DNA of 43,466 nt, from positions 147,256 through 190,721 of the forward strand of contig NZ_RWIJ01000013.1 in NCBI RefSeq assembly GCF_019805165.1, written 5' to 3'. This document shows, piece after piece, positions 24,894 through 33,347 of the stretch. The DNA comes from Azospirillum sp. 412522 (lineage in GTDB: Bacteria > Pseudomonadota > Alphaproteobacteria > Azospirillales > Azospirillaceae). The first letter of the stretch is position 1. The number at the start of each line of letters is the position of its first letter. The translations under genes and the position numbers were made by a program. The notes beneath the pieces were generated by a model. It was given only the letters and a program-made list of their open reading frames with translations. It did not search any database and was not told the DNA's origin.

Positions 24894-26596
24894 TCGGAAT
24901 CGGCCTCCAGCGGGACCCGGATCGTGATGCGGGTGAAGACGTCGCGCTCGTACAGAACGGTAACACCGTGGGAGGCGCCGCAGAAGTTCTTGATGCGCCG
25001 GTCCACCAGGCTCATGCCGAGCCCCTGGCCCACCCCCTGGCCGGCCGGCTTCGGCTGGTACAGCCCGGCATTGTCCTCGACGTCGATGACCAGAACCGCC
25101 CCGTCCCGCGAGGCCTTCAGGCCGACATGTCCGGGGCGGAGCAGCTGCGAGGTGCCGTGCTTGATCGCGTTCTCCACCACCGGCTGGAGCGTGAAGGCCG
25201 GCAGCCGCGCCCGGCCGAGGCTCGGCGGGATGTCGATGTCCACCGTCAGGCTGTCGGAGAAGCGCGCGCGCTCGATCTGGAGATAGGCGTTCACATGCTC
25301 GATCTCCTCGGCCAGCGAGGCGATCTCGCTGGGTCGCTTCAGGTTCATGCGGAAGAAGGTGGACAGGTCGCCGATCAGGTCGCGCGCCTTCTCGGGCTCG
25401 TCGCAGGTGACGGCGGCGATGGTGTTCAGCGCGTTGAACAGGAAGTGCGGGTTGACCTGGGCATGCAGCAGCTTGATTTCCGCCTGGGCCAGCAGCGCCT
25501 TCTGCTGTTCGTAGCGGCCGGCCAGGATCTGGCTCGACAGCAGCTTGGCGATGCCCTCGCCCAGCGTCCGGTTGATGGTGGAGAAGATCTTGGTCCTGGG
25601 TTCGTACAGCTTGATCGTGCCGATGACGTGGCTGTCCTCGCCGACCAGCGGGATGACCAGCGACGCCCCCAGCGGGCAGGTCGGGCTGATCGAGCATTGA
25701 TAGGCCACCTCGTTGCCGTCGGCATAGGTGACCTCGTTGCGGGCGATGGCCTCCAGCGTGGCGGCCGACGAGATCGGGGTGCCGGGAAGATGGTGGTCGT
25801 CGCCGATGCCGATGAAGGCCAGGATCTTCTCGCGGTCGGTGATGGCGACGGCGCCGACCCCGGTCTCCTCGTAGATGATCCGGGCGACGGTCATGCTGTT
25901 CTCCTGGTTGAAGCCGCGGCGCAGCACGCCGTCGGCCCGCGCGGCGATCGCCAGCGCCTTGGCGGAGAACAGGCTCGACTGCCGTTCCATCAGGGCGCGG
26001 CGGTCGAGCAGGATGGCCATGAACATCGCCGCGCCCAGCGAATTGGCGATCAGCTCCGGCACCGCGATCAGCCGCACGATCTCCAGCGTCTGGCCGAACG
26101 GCTTCGCCACCGCGAGATCGATGAGCAGTTCCAGCAGCACGCCGGCGAAGGTCAGGGCGCCGGCCCGGAGCGGATCGAACAGGGTGCGGATTTTCCCCCG
26201 CCCGATGAGATGGCGGTGCACGAGGCCGCCCAGCAGGCCCTGCACGACGATGTCGATGGCGGCGGCCAGCGCGAAGGCGCCGCCCAGCGAATAGCGGTGC
26301 AGCCCGCCGGTCACCCCGACCGCCAGCCCGACCAGCGGTCCGCCCAGAAGCCCGCCGAGCACCGCGCCGATGGCCGGCGTGTTGGCGATGGCATGGACCA
26401 CCGGCATGCCGAGGAGCGTCCCCATGACGCAGAACAGCGAGAAGATGACGTAGCAGGCCAGCTTGTGCGGCGGCCGGATCGTCGCATGGGTCAACGGGAT
26501 GAAGACCCTCGTCCGGCTGAGGAGGTAGGCCACCGCGAGGTAGACGCACATCTGCTGCAGAAGGACCAGCGACAGGCCCACGGGATCGAATTGCAT
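24890..26596 (-). CDS. LytS-type sensor histidine kinase (BtsS-like, candidate pyruvate sensor)
   Basis: A 568-residue sensor kinase, the size of E. coli BtsS (561). Six or so membrane helices of the 5TM-LYT type fill residues 1-200 (including GAVLGGLLGGPLVGLAVGV). A GAF domain follows at about 225-355, then the His kinase core with His384 in QVNPHFLFNALNTI and an ATPase domain with QPVVENAIKHG. Known: BtsS binds pyruvate with high affinity. Inference: this one may too, because its neighbour encodes a pyruvate phosphate dikinase-like protein. It is translated before, and overlaps, the response regulator. The 230 bases upstream hold its promoter. Confidence 0.94.
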   Translation of the reverse strand: MQFDPVGLSLVLLQQMCVYLAVAYLLSRTRVFIPLTHATIRPPHKLACYVIFSLFCVMGTLLGMPVVHAIANTPAIGAVLGGLLGGPLVGLAVGVTGGLHRYSLGGAFALAAAIDIVVQGLLGGLVHRHLIGRGKIRTLFDPLRAGALTFAGVLLELLIDLAVAKPFGQTLEIVRLIAVPELIANSLGAAMFMAILLDRRALMERQSSLFSAKALAIAARADGVLRRGFNQENSMTVARIIYEETGVGAVAITDREKILAFIGIGDDHHLPGTPISSAATLEAIARNEVTYADGNEVAYQCSISPTCPLGASLVIPLVGEDSHVIGTIKLYEPRTKIFSTINRTLGEGIAKLLSSQILAGRYEQQKALLAQAEIKLLHAQVNPHFLFNALNTIAAVTCDEPEKARDLIGDLSTFFRMNLKRPSEIASLAEEIEHVNAYLQIERARFSDSLTVDIDIPPSLGRARLPAFTLQPVVENAIKHGTSQLLRPGHVGLKASRDGAVLVIDVEDNAGLYQPKPAGQGVGQGLGMSLVDRRIKNFCGASHGVTVLYERDVFTRITIRVPLEADSE

Positions 26597-26827
26597 CGGT
26601 TACGGCTCCCCTCCACCCGCGCCGGACAGTCCGGTCCGGGCGGGTGAGCGACGGGATCTGCCGGCTTTGCGGCGGATGGTGTGGACCATCCCCGGCGGAA
26701 AGACCAGGGGGAAGCGGCGACGCGGGTTCGCATACCCTCTCCCGTCCCGGCAGAAGGGCTTCGCAAACAAACGATTTCCAGATGCAATCGCCCCGGGGGC
26801 GGGGGCGGGGCTTCTTGCGGCCGTGGT

Positions 26828-28576
26828 TCAGTCGGCCGCCGGCCCCACTCCATACTGCCCCACTCCATACTGCCCCACTCCATACTGCCGCGCCCAGTCG
26901 AGCAAGCGGGCGGTCGCGCCGTCCGGCGTCGGCCGTTGCAGGGGGGCGGCACCCAGCACCACCGCGCCGTTGCTGCCGTCGATGGTCAGCAGGTCGCCGG
27001 TGCGGACGGTCACCTCGCCGACCCGCATCACCCCCTCGTCCGCGTCGATGCGGAGTGCGCGGGCGCCGCAGACGCAGGGGCGGCCCATGCCTCGGGCGAC
27101 GGTGGCGGCGTGGCTGGTGAAGCCACCGCGCGCGGTGACGATGCCGGCGGCGGCCTGCATGCCATGGATGTCCTCCGGCGAGGTTTCCGGCCGGCACAGG
27201 ATCACCGGAGCGCCGCCGCGCGCCAGCCGCACCGCGTCCGCGGTGGTGAAGGCGGCCCGGCCGGTCGCCGCCCCCGGCGAGGCGGGAAGGCCGGTGGCGA
27301 CGGCCGCCGCCAGCGCGTCCGCAGCCAGGGTCGGGCGCAGCAGCTCGTCCAACGCCTGCGGATCGACGCGGCGCACCGCTTCGTCGCGGGTGATGAGCCC
27401 CTCCTCCGCCATGTCGACGGATATCCGGACCGCCGCTTCGGACGACCGCTTGCCGCTGCGGGACTGCAGGATGAACAGGCGCCCATCCTCCACCGTGAAC
27501 TCGATGTCCTGCATGTCGCCGAAGGCGCGCTCCAGCCGTTCGGCGACCGCGCGAAGCTCGGCGTAGACCGCCGGCAGACGGCGCTCCATCGAACGGTCTG
27601 GGTTCGGCTGGTCGGCGTTCAGCGGGTCGGGGTCGCAGGTGCCGGACACCACGTCCTCGCCCTGGGCATCGGCGAGGAACTCCCCGCACAGGCCGGGCGC
27701 GCCGGTGGACGGGTCGCGGGTGAACAGCACGCCGGTGCCGGACCGAGGCCCGCGGTTGCCGAACACCATCGCCTGCACCGTCACCGCCGTCCCCAGATCC
27801 TCCGGAACGTCGTGCAGGGCGCGGAAGGCGACGGCCCGCGGGTTCATCCAGGAGCGGAAGACCGCCGCCACCGCCAGACGCAGCTGCTCCGCCGGATCCT
27901 GCGGAAAGGGCCGGCCGCAGCGCGTCTCCACCAGCCGCAGGAAGCGCGGCAGCAGCATGCGCCAGTCCTCCGCGGTCAGGTCGGCGTCGCGCTGAAGCCC
28001 GCGCTCCTCCTTGTGTTCGTCCAGCAGCGCCTCGAACCGGTGACCGGGCACGCCCATCACCACGCAGCCGAAGGACTGGACCAGCCGGCGATAGCAGTCA
28101 TGGGCGAAGCGCGCGTCGCCCGACGCGGCGGCCAGCCCGGCGACGGTCCGGTCGTTGAGGCCGAGATTGAGGATGCTGTCCATCATGCCGGGCATCGACA
28201 CCGCCGCGCCCGAGCGGACGGACAGCAGCAGCGGCCGGTCGGAATCGCCGAACCGCGCGCCCGCCTGCCGTTCCAGCGCCAGGATGGCGTCGTCGATCCG
28301 CTCCAGCAGGCCGGCCGGCAGCGCATCCTCCGCCCCCAGCCCGCGCCCCGCCTGCGCGGCGATGACGAAGCCCGGCGGCACCGGAATGTTCAGCGCGGCC
28401 ATCTCCACCAGACGCGCGCCCTTGTTGCCCAGCCGCTCCACGTCCGCCCGGCCGTGCGCCAGCCCGGCCCCGAAGGGGACGATCACGTCCGCTACCGTCT
28501 CCAAAAGGGAAGCCGCCAGGATCGGAGCGGACGGCCGGCGCAGCGGAGCGGACTCGGAAGCTGTGGACAGGGTCAT
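26828..28576 (-). CDS. Pyruvate phosphate dikinase lacking the PEP-binding domain
   Basis: A 582-residue protein matching the first two thirds of PPDK (about 874 residues). The ATP-grasp part shows GNKGARLVEMAALNIPVPPGF and SVRSGAAVSMPGMMDSILNL. The link region has QSRSGKRSS near 371-379. The phospho-histidine domain has His489 in GGFTSHAATVARG. The C-terminal PEP/pyruvate barrel is absent: the frame ends after the swivel domain with a 5-residue repeat YGVGQ and a clean stop. So it could pass phosphate from ATP to His489 but not finish the usual reaction by itself. It follows a truncated dehydrogenase gene by 7 bases and precedes the lytS-like gene. Confidence 0.88.
   Translation of the reverse strand: MTLSTASESAPLRRPSAPILAASLLETVADVIVPFGAGLAHGRADVERLGNKGARLVEMAALNIPVPPGFVIAAQAGRGLGAEDALPAGLLERIDDAILALERQAGARFGDSDRPLLLSVRSGAAVSMPGMMDSILNLGLNDRTVAGLAAASGDARFAHDCYRRLVQSFGCVVMGVPGHRFEALLDEHKEERGLQRDADLTAEDWRMLLPRFLRLVETRCGRPFPQDPAEQLRLAVAAVFRSWMNPRAVAFRALHDVPEDLGTAVTVQAMVFGNRGPRSGTGVLFTRDPSTGAPGLCGEFLADAQGEDVVSGTCDPDPLNADQPNPDRSMERRLPAVYAELRAVAERLERAFGDMQDIEFTVEDGRLFILQSRSGKRSSEAAVRISVDMAEEGLITRDEAVRRVDPQALDELLRPTLAADALAAAVATGLPASPGAATGRAAFTTADAVRLARGGAPVILCRPETSPEDIHGMQAAAGIVTARGGFTSHAATVARGMGRPCVCGARALRIDADEGVMRVGEVTVRTGDLLTIDGSNGAVVLGAAPLQRPTPDGATARLLDWARQYGVGQYGVGQYGVGPAAD
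26843..26887. repeat. 15-bp tandem repeat, three copies, at the 3' end of the PPDK-like gene
   Basis: CCCCACTCCATACTG occurs three times in a row with no change (26843-26857, 26858-26872, 26873-26887). It is in frame on the minus strand and codes for QYGVG units just before the stop codon at 26828. Confidence 0.9.
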
Positions 28577-28583
28577 GATGCAC

Positions 28584-29177
28584 TCAACACAGGTTCGGCT
28601 GGATGGAGCAGGGCTGGACAGAGTCGGTTTTCCCGTCGAAGGCCATCAGACGCAGCAGCCGGTACAGGCCATCCGGATCGTCGCATTTGGGGCCGGTCTC
28701 GCCATTCGACTTTCGGGTCATATGCGCCCGCCGACCCGCACCGGGCCCGCCTGCACGGACGACGCCATCGGTAAACAGGCGAAGCAGCGGTTCGGCCCGC
28801 GCGCAGGCGGCATCGCTGCCGCCAAGCTCGACGATGCGGTCCGGCTCGACCGGCGCATCGACCAGCAGGCCACCCAGATCGGCCAGCCGGGCGGCGTTGG
28901 ACGCGGCATCGTCCGGCGAGAGCGGCGACAGGTCGATCACCAGCGCGCCCGGCGGCAGGGCGGCGGCGAAGCCGTCCTCGGCGAACAGGGCGGCCTCGAC
29001 GGCATCGGCATCGGGCAACAGCATCAGCACGACGTCGCACCGCCCCGCCCGGTCGCGGAAGGCGCCGCGCCCATGGGAGCGGCCATGCGGATCGGAATGC
29101 AGCCGGTGCCCGGCCTCCCGCAGCCTGTCCATGATCGCATCGGCCATCTCCCCGCCTCCGACGAACCCGACATCCAT
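28584..29177 (-). pseudogene. Truncated NAD(P)-dependent 3-hydroxyacid dehydrogenase (GarR/MmsB family)
   Basis: A 197-codon frame from ATG at 29177 (GGGAGG ahead of it) resembling the first half of 3-hydroxyisobutyrate/tartronate semialdehyde reductases, which are about 290 residues. It keeps GFVGGGEMADAIMDRLREAGH (the nucleotide loop), DVVLMLLPDADAVEAALF, GALVIDLSPLSP and VDAPVE. It lacks the stretch between GH and DVV and the GGxxGA region, and after GAGRRAHM the sequence stops resembling the family. The substrate-binding helices and catalytic lysine are missing. It is most likely a decaying gene, though the frame is still open and is 7 bases from the PPDK-like gene. Tartronate semialdehyde reductase would suit a glyoxylate pathway. 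Confidence 0.65.
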
Positions 29178-29319
29178 TCCGCGATCCTCCCGCTTCCGCC
29201 CTGGCCGCCATCGTCCGGCGTCAAGCTTCAGCCTGGAGATTGATTGCGCTTCCCGCGTCGCACAACAAGACCATCGCGTAATTTTCACATCGCGGAAACC
29301 GGTTCAAACTTTCCTAATC

Positions 29320-30150
29320 TTACCCGAGCCTAACATGTTCGGCGGCAGTCTCCAGTGGCAAAAAGCCGCAGCCCGCCGGGATCCGGAACACCGGTCCGGC
29401 CGCCGTCTCCACCAGTTGCGGCAGGATCGGTGGTGGCAGTCCGGCACCGGTCGCCGCACAGGCCATGGCCGCGGTCACGTCGGCACAGCCGGCCAGCCGC
29501 AGCAGGGTCATCCGGGTGGCGAAGACCAGCCGGCGCCGTCCGGCCGCCTCTTCCGCCAGCAGGCGGCGCGGGGTCGACCACAACGCGCCGACCGCCTCGC
29601 CACCATCGCAGTGCGGCCGCTGCTCCTCCGGCGCGGGAGCCAGGAAGAACAGTGTGTCGAAGCGGCGCGGCAGCATTTCCGGCGACACCCAGCGCGCCAG
29701 CGGCGCCATGCGGCCGAGCGCGGGGGCGACCCCAAGCCGCGCCAAGGTCGCGGCGAACCCCTCCCCCGCCGCGAGCGCGCGCCGCAGATCCGCCAGGGCC
29801 GGCGGCGGCAGCGGATCGCGGGACGGCAGCAGGCCGCACTCCTCGGCGCACTCGCGCAGGGCGGCGACCCGGTGGGCAAGGTCGGCCGGAGGATCTCCGT
29901 CCGGCCAGTGGCCATGCCAGTGCGGGTCATGGTCCGCCGCCTCCATCCGTCCGCCGGGGAAGACGGTGGCGCCGGGTGCGAAGCGCAGGCCGGCATGGCG
30001 CTCCATCACCAGCAGCTCCAGGCTGTCCGGCCCCCCTTGCGGCCCATCGCGCAGCAGGATCAGCGTGGCGGCCGGATGGGGCGGAACGGGGTTCGGAATG
30101 GCGGTCTCGGGCATGTCCCAGTGTCGCCGGGGAGCGGTCCGGCTGTCCAT
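29320..30150 (-). CDS. NUDIX hydrolase (NUDT19-like)
   Basis: A 276-residue NUDIX-fold protein. The box is split by an insertion as in the NUDT7/NUDT19 group: ATVFPGGRMEAAD, then about 25 residues, then RECAEECGLL holding the metal-binding glutamates. The first strand is PHPAATLILLRDG. Members hydrolyse CoA derivatives or nucleotide diphosphate compounds; a CoA substrate is the best guess but unproven. The ATG at 30150 gives MDSRTAPRRHW; an alternative ATG at 30114 (MPETAIPNP) would shorten it by 12 residues, and neither has a good ribosome site. It is divergent from pyruvate kinase across 163 bases. Confidence 0.85.
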   Translation of the reverse strand: MDSRTAPRRHWDMPETAIPNPVPPHPAATLILLRDGPQGGPDSLELLVMERHAGLRFAPGATVFPGGRMEAADHDPHWHGHWPDGDPPADLAHRVAALRECAEECGLLPSRDPLPPPALADLRRALAAGEGFAATLARLGVAPALGRMAPLARWVSPEMLPRRFDTLFFLAPAPEEQRPHCDGGEAVGALWSTPRRLLAEEAAGRRRLVFATRMTLLRLAGCADVTAAMACAATGAGLPPPILPQLVETAAGPVFRIPAGCGFLPLETAAEHVRLG

Positions 30151-30313
30151 GCGCGGCGGGAGGAACCACTCTCACGATGCGGAATAAGGCATGGGCGCCG
30201 TTTGACCGTCCGGCCTAAGACTTCCAGCATCCGGCCAACACCGAACCTCGCTTACCATCACTCGCCAGTCCCGCCCCTTTTCGCAAAGGGCCGGGCGGAG
30301 GAAGGCTGTCGTC

Positions 30314-31750
30314 ATGCCGTTTCACCGCAGCACAAAGATCGTCGCCACGCTGGGTCCCGCCAGCTCGTCGGAAAGCCAGATCACGGCCCTGGCCCAGGCC
30401 GGCGTGAACGTCTTCCGCCTGAACGCCAGCCACGGCACCCAGGCCGAGCATGCGGAGCGCTATGCCCGCATCCGCGCCGCCGAACGGACGCTGGGCCGGC
30501 CGATCGGCGTTCTGCTCGACCTCCAGGGTCCGAAGCTGCGGGTCGGCACCTTCGGGTTCGGGCCGGTGGACCTCGCCATCGGCGACCGCTTCCGCCTGGA
30601 CCTCGACCGCCGCCCCGGCGACAGCCGCCGCGTCTGCCTGCCCCATCCGGAGGTGTTCGCCAGCCTGGAGCCGGGCCTGGACCTGCTGCTGAACGACGGA
30701 CGCATCCGCCTGCGCGTGCTGGACTGCGGCCCCGACTTCGCCGAGACCGAGGTGGTGGCCGGCGGCACCCTGTCCGACCGCAAGGGCGTCAACGTCCCCG
30801 GCGCGGCGCTGGCGCTGAGCGCCCTGTCGGAGAAGGACCGCAGCGACCTCGCCTTCGGGCTCGATCTCGGGGTGGACTGGATCGGCCTCAGCTTCGTCCA
30901 GCGGCCGGAGGACATCCTGGAGGCGCGCGAGCTGATCGGCGACCGCGCCCATGTGATGACCAAGATCGAGAAGCCGGCGGCCCTGCCGACGCTGGACCGG
31001 ATCATCGAGCTGTCGGACGCGGTGATGGTGGCGCGCGGCGACCTGGGCGTGGAACTGCCGCCGGAGGACGTGCCGGGCCTGCAGAAGAAGATGATCCGGC
31101 TCAGCCGCGCCATGGGCAAGCCGGTGATCGTCGCCACCCAGATGCTGGAATCGATGGTGTCGGAGCCGACCCCGACCCGTGCCGAGGCCTCCGACGTCGC
31201 CAACGCCGTCTATGACGGGGCGGATGCGGTGATGCTGAGCGCGGAGTCCGCCTCGGGCCGCTATCCGGTCGAGGCGGTGGCGATGATGGAGCGCATCGTC
31301 CGCCGGGTGGAGGGCGACCCGCTCTACCGCCGCATCATGGACGCCGACCATCCCAACCCGGAGGCGACCGTCCCCGACGCGCTGACCGCCGCGGCGCGGC
31401 AGGTGGCGGAGACCATCAGCGCCGCCGCCATCGTCACCTACACCACCACCGGATCGACCACGCTGCGCGCCTCGCGCGAGCGGCCGGGCGTGCCGGTCCT
31501 CGGCCTCAGCAACAACGAGGCGACGGCGCGGCGGCTGTCGCTGGCCTGGGGCGTCCATGCCGCGCTGACCGACGACGTGGCGAATTTCTCCGAGATGGTC
31601 GGCCGCGCGCTGACCGCCGCCGCGGATGCCGGGATCGGCAAGTCCGGCCAGGCGCTGGTCGTCACCGCCGGCGTGCCCTTCGGAACGCCGGGCAAGACGA
31701 ACGCCCTGCGGGTGGTCACCATCGACGGCGACGACGTTCCGAAGGCCTGA
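30314..31750 (+). CDS. pyk: Pyruvate kinase
   Basis: A 478-residue pyruvate kinase, which converts PEP + ADP to pyruvate + ATP at the end of glycolysis. The hallmarks are STKIVATLGPAS at the start, FRLNASHG (substrate and ATP binding), LLDLQGPKLRVG, catalytic lysine in MTKIEKPAAL, VARGDLGVELPPEDVP and NAVYDGADAVMLSAESASG. Length and domain order (barrel with inserted B domain, then C-domain) are complete. In many proteobacteria a pyruvate kinase gene sits beside glyoxylate/glycerate genes (TtuE type), which fits the truncated dehydrogenase upstream. It converges on the FCD regulator gene, with a hairpin between them. Confidence 0.97.
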   Translation: MPFHRSTKIVATLGPASSSESQITALAQAGVNVFRLNASHGTQAEHAERYARIRAAERTLGRPIGVLLDLQGPKLRVGTFGFGPVDLAIGDRFRLDLDRRPGDSRRVCLPHPEVFASLEPGLDLLLNDGRIRLRVLDCGPDFAETEVVAGGTLSDRKGVNVPGAALALSALSEKDRSDLAFGLDLGVDWIGLSFVQRPEDILEARELIGDRAHVMTKIEKPAALPTLDRIIELSDAVMVARGDLGVELPPEDVPGLQKKMIRLSRAMGKPVIVATQMLESMVSEPTPTRAEASDVANAVYDGADAVMLSAESASGRYPVEAVAMMERIVRRVEGDPLYRRIMDADHPNPEATVPDALTAAARQVAETISAAAIVTYTTTGSTTLRASRERPGVPVLGLSNNEATARRLSLAWGVHAALTDDVANFSEMVGRALTAAADAGIGKSGQALVVTAGVPFGTPGKTNALRVVTIDGDDVPKA

Positions 31751-31791
31751 GCGGCAGAAGGGAAGACGATGACGTCTTGAGGCCCGGTCAA

Positions 31792-31819
31792 GGTCAGGGT
31801 GGAACGAGCCGCCCTGACC
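31792..31819 (+). terminator. Terminator-like hairpin after pyk
   Basis: The arms GGTCAGGG (31792-31799) and CCCTGACC (31812-31819), with further GG/CC pairing inside, are followed by GTTTCC. It lies between the convergent pyk and GntR genes and may act in both directions. Confidence 0.5.
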
Positions 31820-31839
31820 GTTTCCTCACTCCCGGCCGG

Positions 31840-32529
31840 TCACTCCAGGAAATCGCAGTGCTTCTCCACATGGGCCGCCAGCCCCATCGTGTGCTCGCGC
31901 ACCAGCCGCTCGGCGAGGTTGGCGTCGCGGGACTCCAGGGCCTTGATGATGGCGCGGTGGTCGTGGATCGAGCGTTCGGCCCGGTCCTCCTGGCCGATGG
32001 TCAGCTTGCGGATCGCCCGCATGTGGATGAACAGGTTGTCGGTGACGTCCTGGATCAGCTTCGAGCCGCTCAGCTGGATGATGCTCTTGTGGAAGGCGAT
32101 GTTCGCGTCGGAATATTCGCTGACATGCTCCTTCGGGCTGCGCTGCTCGAAGCTGCCGAACAGGTCCCACAGCTTGTGGATCTCCTCGGCCGGAGCATGT
32201 TCGGCCGACATGCGCGCGGCCATGCTCTCCAGCGCCGCCCAGACCTGGATCATCTCGACGATCTCCGTCTTGGTCTTGCGGACGACGAAGATGCCGCGGC
32301 GCGGCTGCAGGCGGATGAAGCCCTCCTGCTCCAGCAGGGTCAGCGCCTCGCGGATCGGGGTGCGGCTGACGCCGAGCTTGTCGCTGAGCTGCCGCTCGTC
32401 CAGCCGGATCTCGCGGTCATGGTCATAGATGTCCATCTCCGTGATCGCCTGCTTCAGCGCGTGGTAGACCTGACTGCGGAAGGTGGTTCCGGTGTCGAGG
32501 GGCTGGACGTTGAGAGCGGGAAAGGTCAT
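31840..32529 (-). CDS. GntR-family (FCD-type) regulator, probable controller of the oxlT/panE genes
   Basis: A 229-residue FCD-type GntR protein. The winged helix is at residues 18-85 with LSDKLGVSRTPIREAL as the recognition region. The ligand-binding helices follow with NIAFHKSIIQLSG and RSIHDHRAIIKALESRD, whose histidines commonly bind a metal in this family. The ATG at 32529 is used. Its upstream region (32605-32626) contains ATACCAGATGC, identical to the operator flank upstream of oxlT1. The gene lies between pyk and thiE, one gene away from oxlT2. By family size and placement it is the best candidate for the protein that reads the TGGTATACCA-type sites; an organic acid such as oxalate or glyoxylate may be the ligand. 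Confidence 0.9.
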   Translation of the reverse strand: MTFPALNVQPLDTGTTFRSQVYHALKQAITEMDIYDHDREIRLDERQLSDKLGVSRTPIREALTLLEQEGFIRLQPRRGIFVVRKTKTEIVEMIQVWAALESMAARMSAEHAPAEEIHKLWDLFGSFEQRSPKEHVSEYSDANIAFHKSIIQLSGSKLIQDVTDNLFIHMRAIRKLTIGQEDRAERSIHDHRAIIKALESRDANLAERLVREHTMGLAAHVEKHCDFLE

Positions 32530-32604
32530 GGAGTCGATGTCCTCATGTCTCGCCGGCGGTCACGGCACACCCGGCCGGGCCCCGGTTCGGGACCTTCGGC
32601 GTTT

Positions 32605-32626
32605 TCGTATCCTACATACCAGATGC
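32605..32626. promoter_or_regulatory. GntR-type operator upstream of the FCD regulator gene
   Basis: CGTATCCTACATACCAG contains GTAT and ATAC arms, and ATACCAGATGC (32616-32626) matches the oxlT1 upstream region for 11 bases. It is 76 bases upstream of the regulator start, fitting self-control. Confidence 0.5.
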
Positions 32627-32690
32627 ATGCAAGGCGTTGAAATGTCCAGGGGGACCGGCGTGGAAAGCGGCTGAGAAACTCCCTTGGGGA

Positions 32691-33347
32691 TCAACCGCAG
32701 GGCGGTATCGCGATTTCCGCCGGTCCCAGCACGGCAAGCAGCGGCGCCAGCGCTTGCGGGTCGCGCATCGCCAGCCCCATGACCGCGACGCCCGCCGCCC
32801 CGGCCGCCCGGCATCCGGCCACCGCCTCCGCCCGGTCGAGACCGCCCAGCCCGATCACCGGCACGCCCCGCTCCGCCGCCAGATCCACCCATTGCCGCAG
32901 CCCCGCCACGCCCAGGCAAGGCCCGTAGCCCGGCTTGCTGGCGGACGGGAAGACCGGCGAGAGGGTCACGTAATCGACCCCGCCGGCCGCCCGCTCCATC
33001 GCCGCCGCGCCGTCCGAGTCGTGGAGCGACAGCCCGATCAGCGCCCGCTCCCCCAGCAGCGCGCGCGCCGCCGCCGGATCGCCGCCTGAAGGCAGATGCA
33101 CCCCGTCCGCCCCGGCCGCCGCGGCCAGCGCCGGATCGCCATGCAGGGTGACGCGGGCCTGCCACGGGCGTGCCCGCGCCATCAGCGCGCGCGCCAGCTC
33201 CACCCGCTCCGCATCCGGCAAGTCCTTGTCCCGCAACGACAGCCAGCGCAAGCCGCAGGCGAACAGGCGCTCGGCCAGCTCCGGCAGCGGCAGGTCGGCC
33301 AGCCGCCGGTCGGTGACGACCAGCAGCGGCGGTTCGGGCAACGGCAT
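32691..33347 (-). CDS. thiE: Thiamine phosphate synthase (ThiE/TenI family)
   Basis: A 218-residue TIM-barrel protein related to thiamine phosphate synthase, which joins HMP-pyrophosphate and the thiazole phosphate. Signature elements are LRWLSLRDKDLP, VTLHGDPALAAAAGADGVHLPSG in parts, TLSPVFPSASKPGYGP and IGLGGLDRA, with VMGLAMRD near the end. The start is ATG at 33347 (MPLPEPPLL) after AGGAG; an upstream frame extension has no ribosome site. The TenI subgroup acts on a thiazole tautomer, so the precise step is open. It is not next to other thi genes here. It stands between the GntR gene and oxlT2 and shows no obvious link to either. Confidence 0.87.
   Translation of the reverse strand: MPLPEPPLLVVTDRRLADLPLPELAERLFACGLRWLSLRDKDLPDAERVELARALMARARPWQARVTLHGDPALAAAAGADGVHLPSGGDPAAARALLGERALIGLSLHDSDGAAAMERAAGGVDYVTLSPVFPSASKPGYGPCLGVAGLRQWVDLAAERGVPVIGLGGLDRAEAVAGCRAAGAAGVAVMGLAMRDPQALAPLLAVLGPAEIAIPPCG

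Noticed and set aside
21690..25286. A very long plus-strand open frame of about 1200 codons
   Set aside because: It runs antisense to the M48 peptidase and the LytS/LytR genes, is rich in Arg, His, Asp and Gly, and has no domain. It is a GC-codon shadow.
26674..26691. Small hairpin GGATGGT/ACCATCC between the PPDK-like and lytS-like genes
   Set aside because: Seven base pairs and no T-tract; too weak to call a terminator or operator.
24174..27689. A minus-strand frame of about 1170 codons
   Set aside because: It only reads correctly in its last 239 codons (the LytTR regulator); the rest is another frame of the sensor kinase and PPDK-like genes.
28603..31215. A plus-strand frame of about 870 codons
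   Set aside because: It runs antisense to the truncated dehydrogenase and NUDIX genes, then continues in a wrong frame of pyruvate kinase. No domain is visible.
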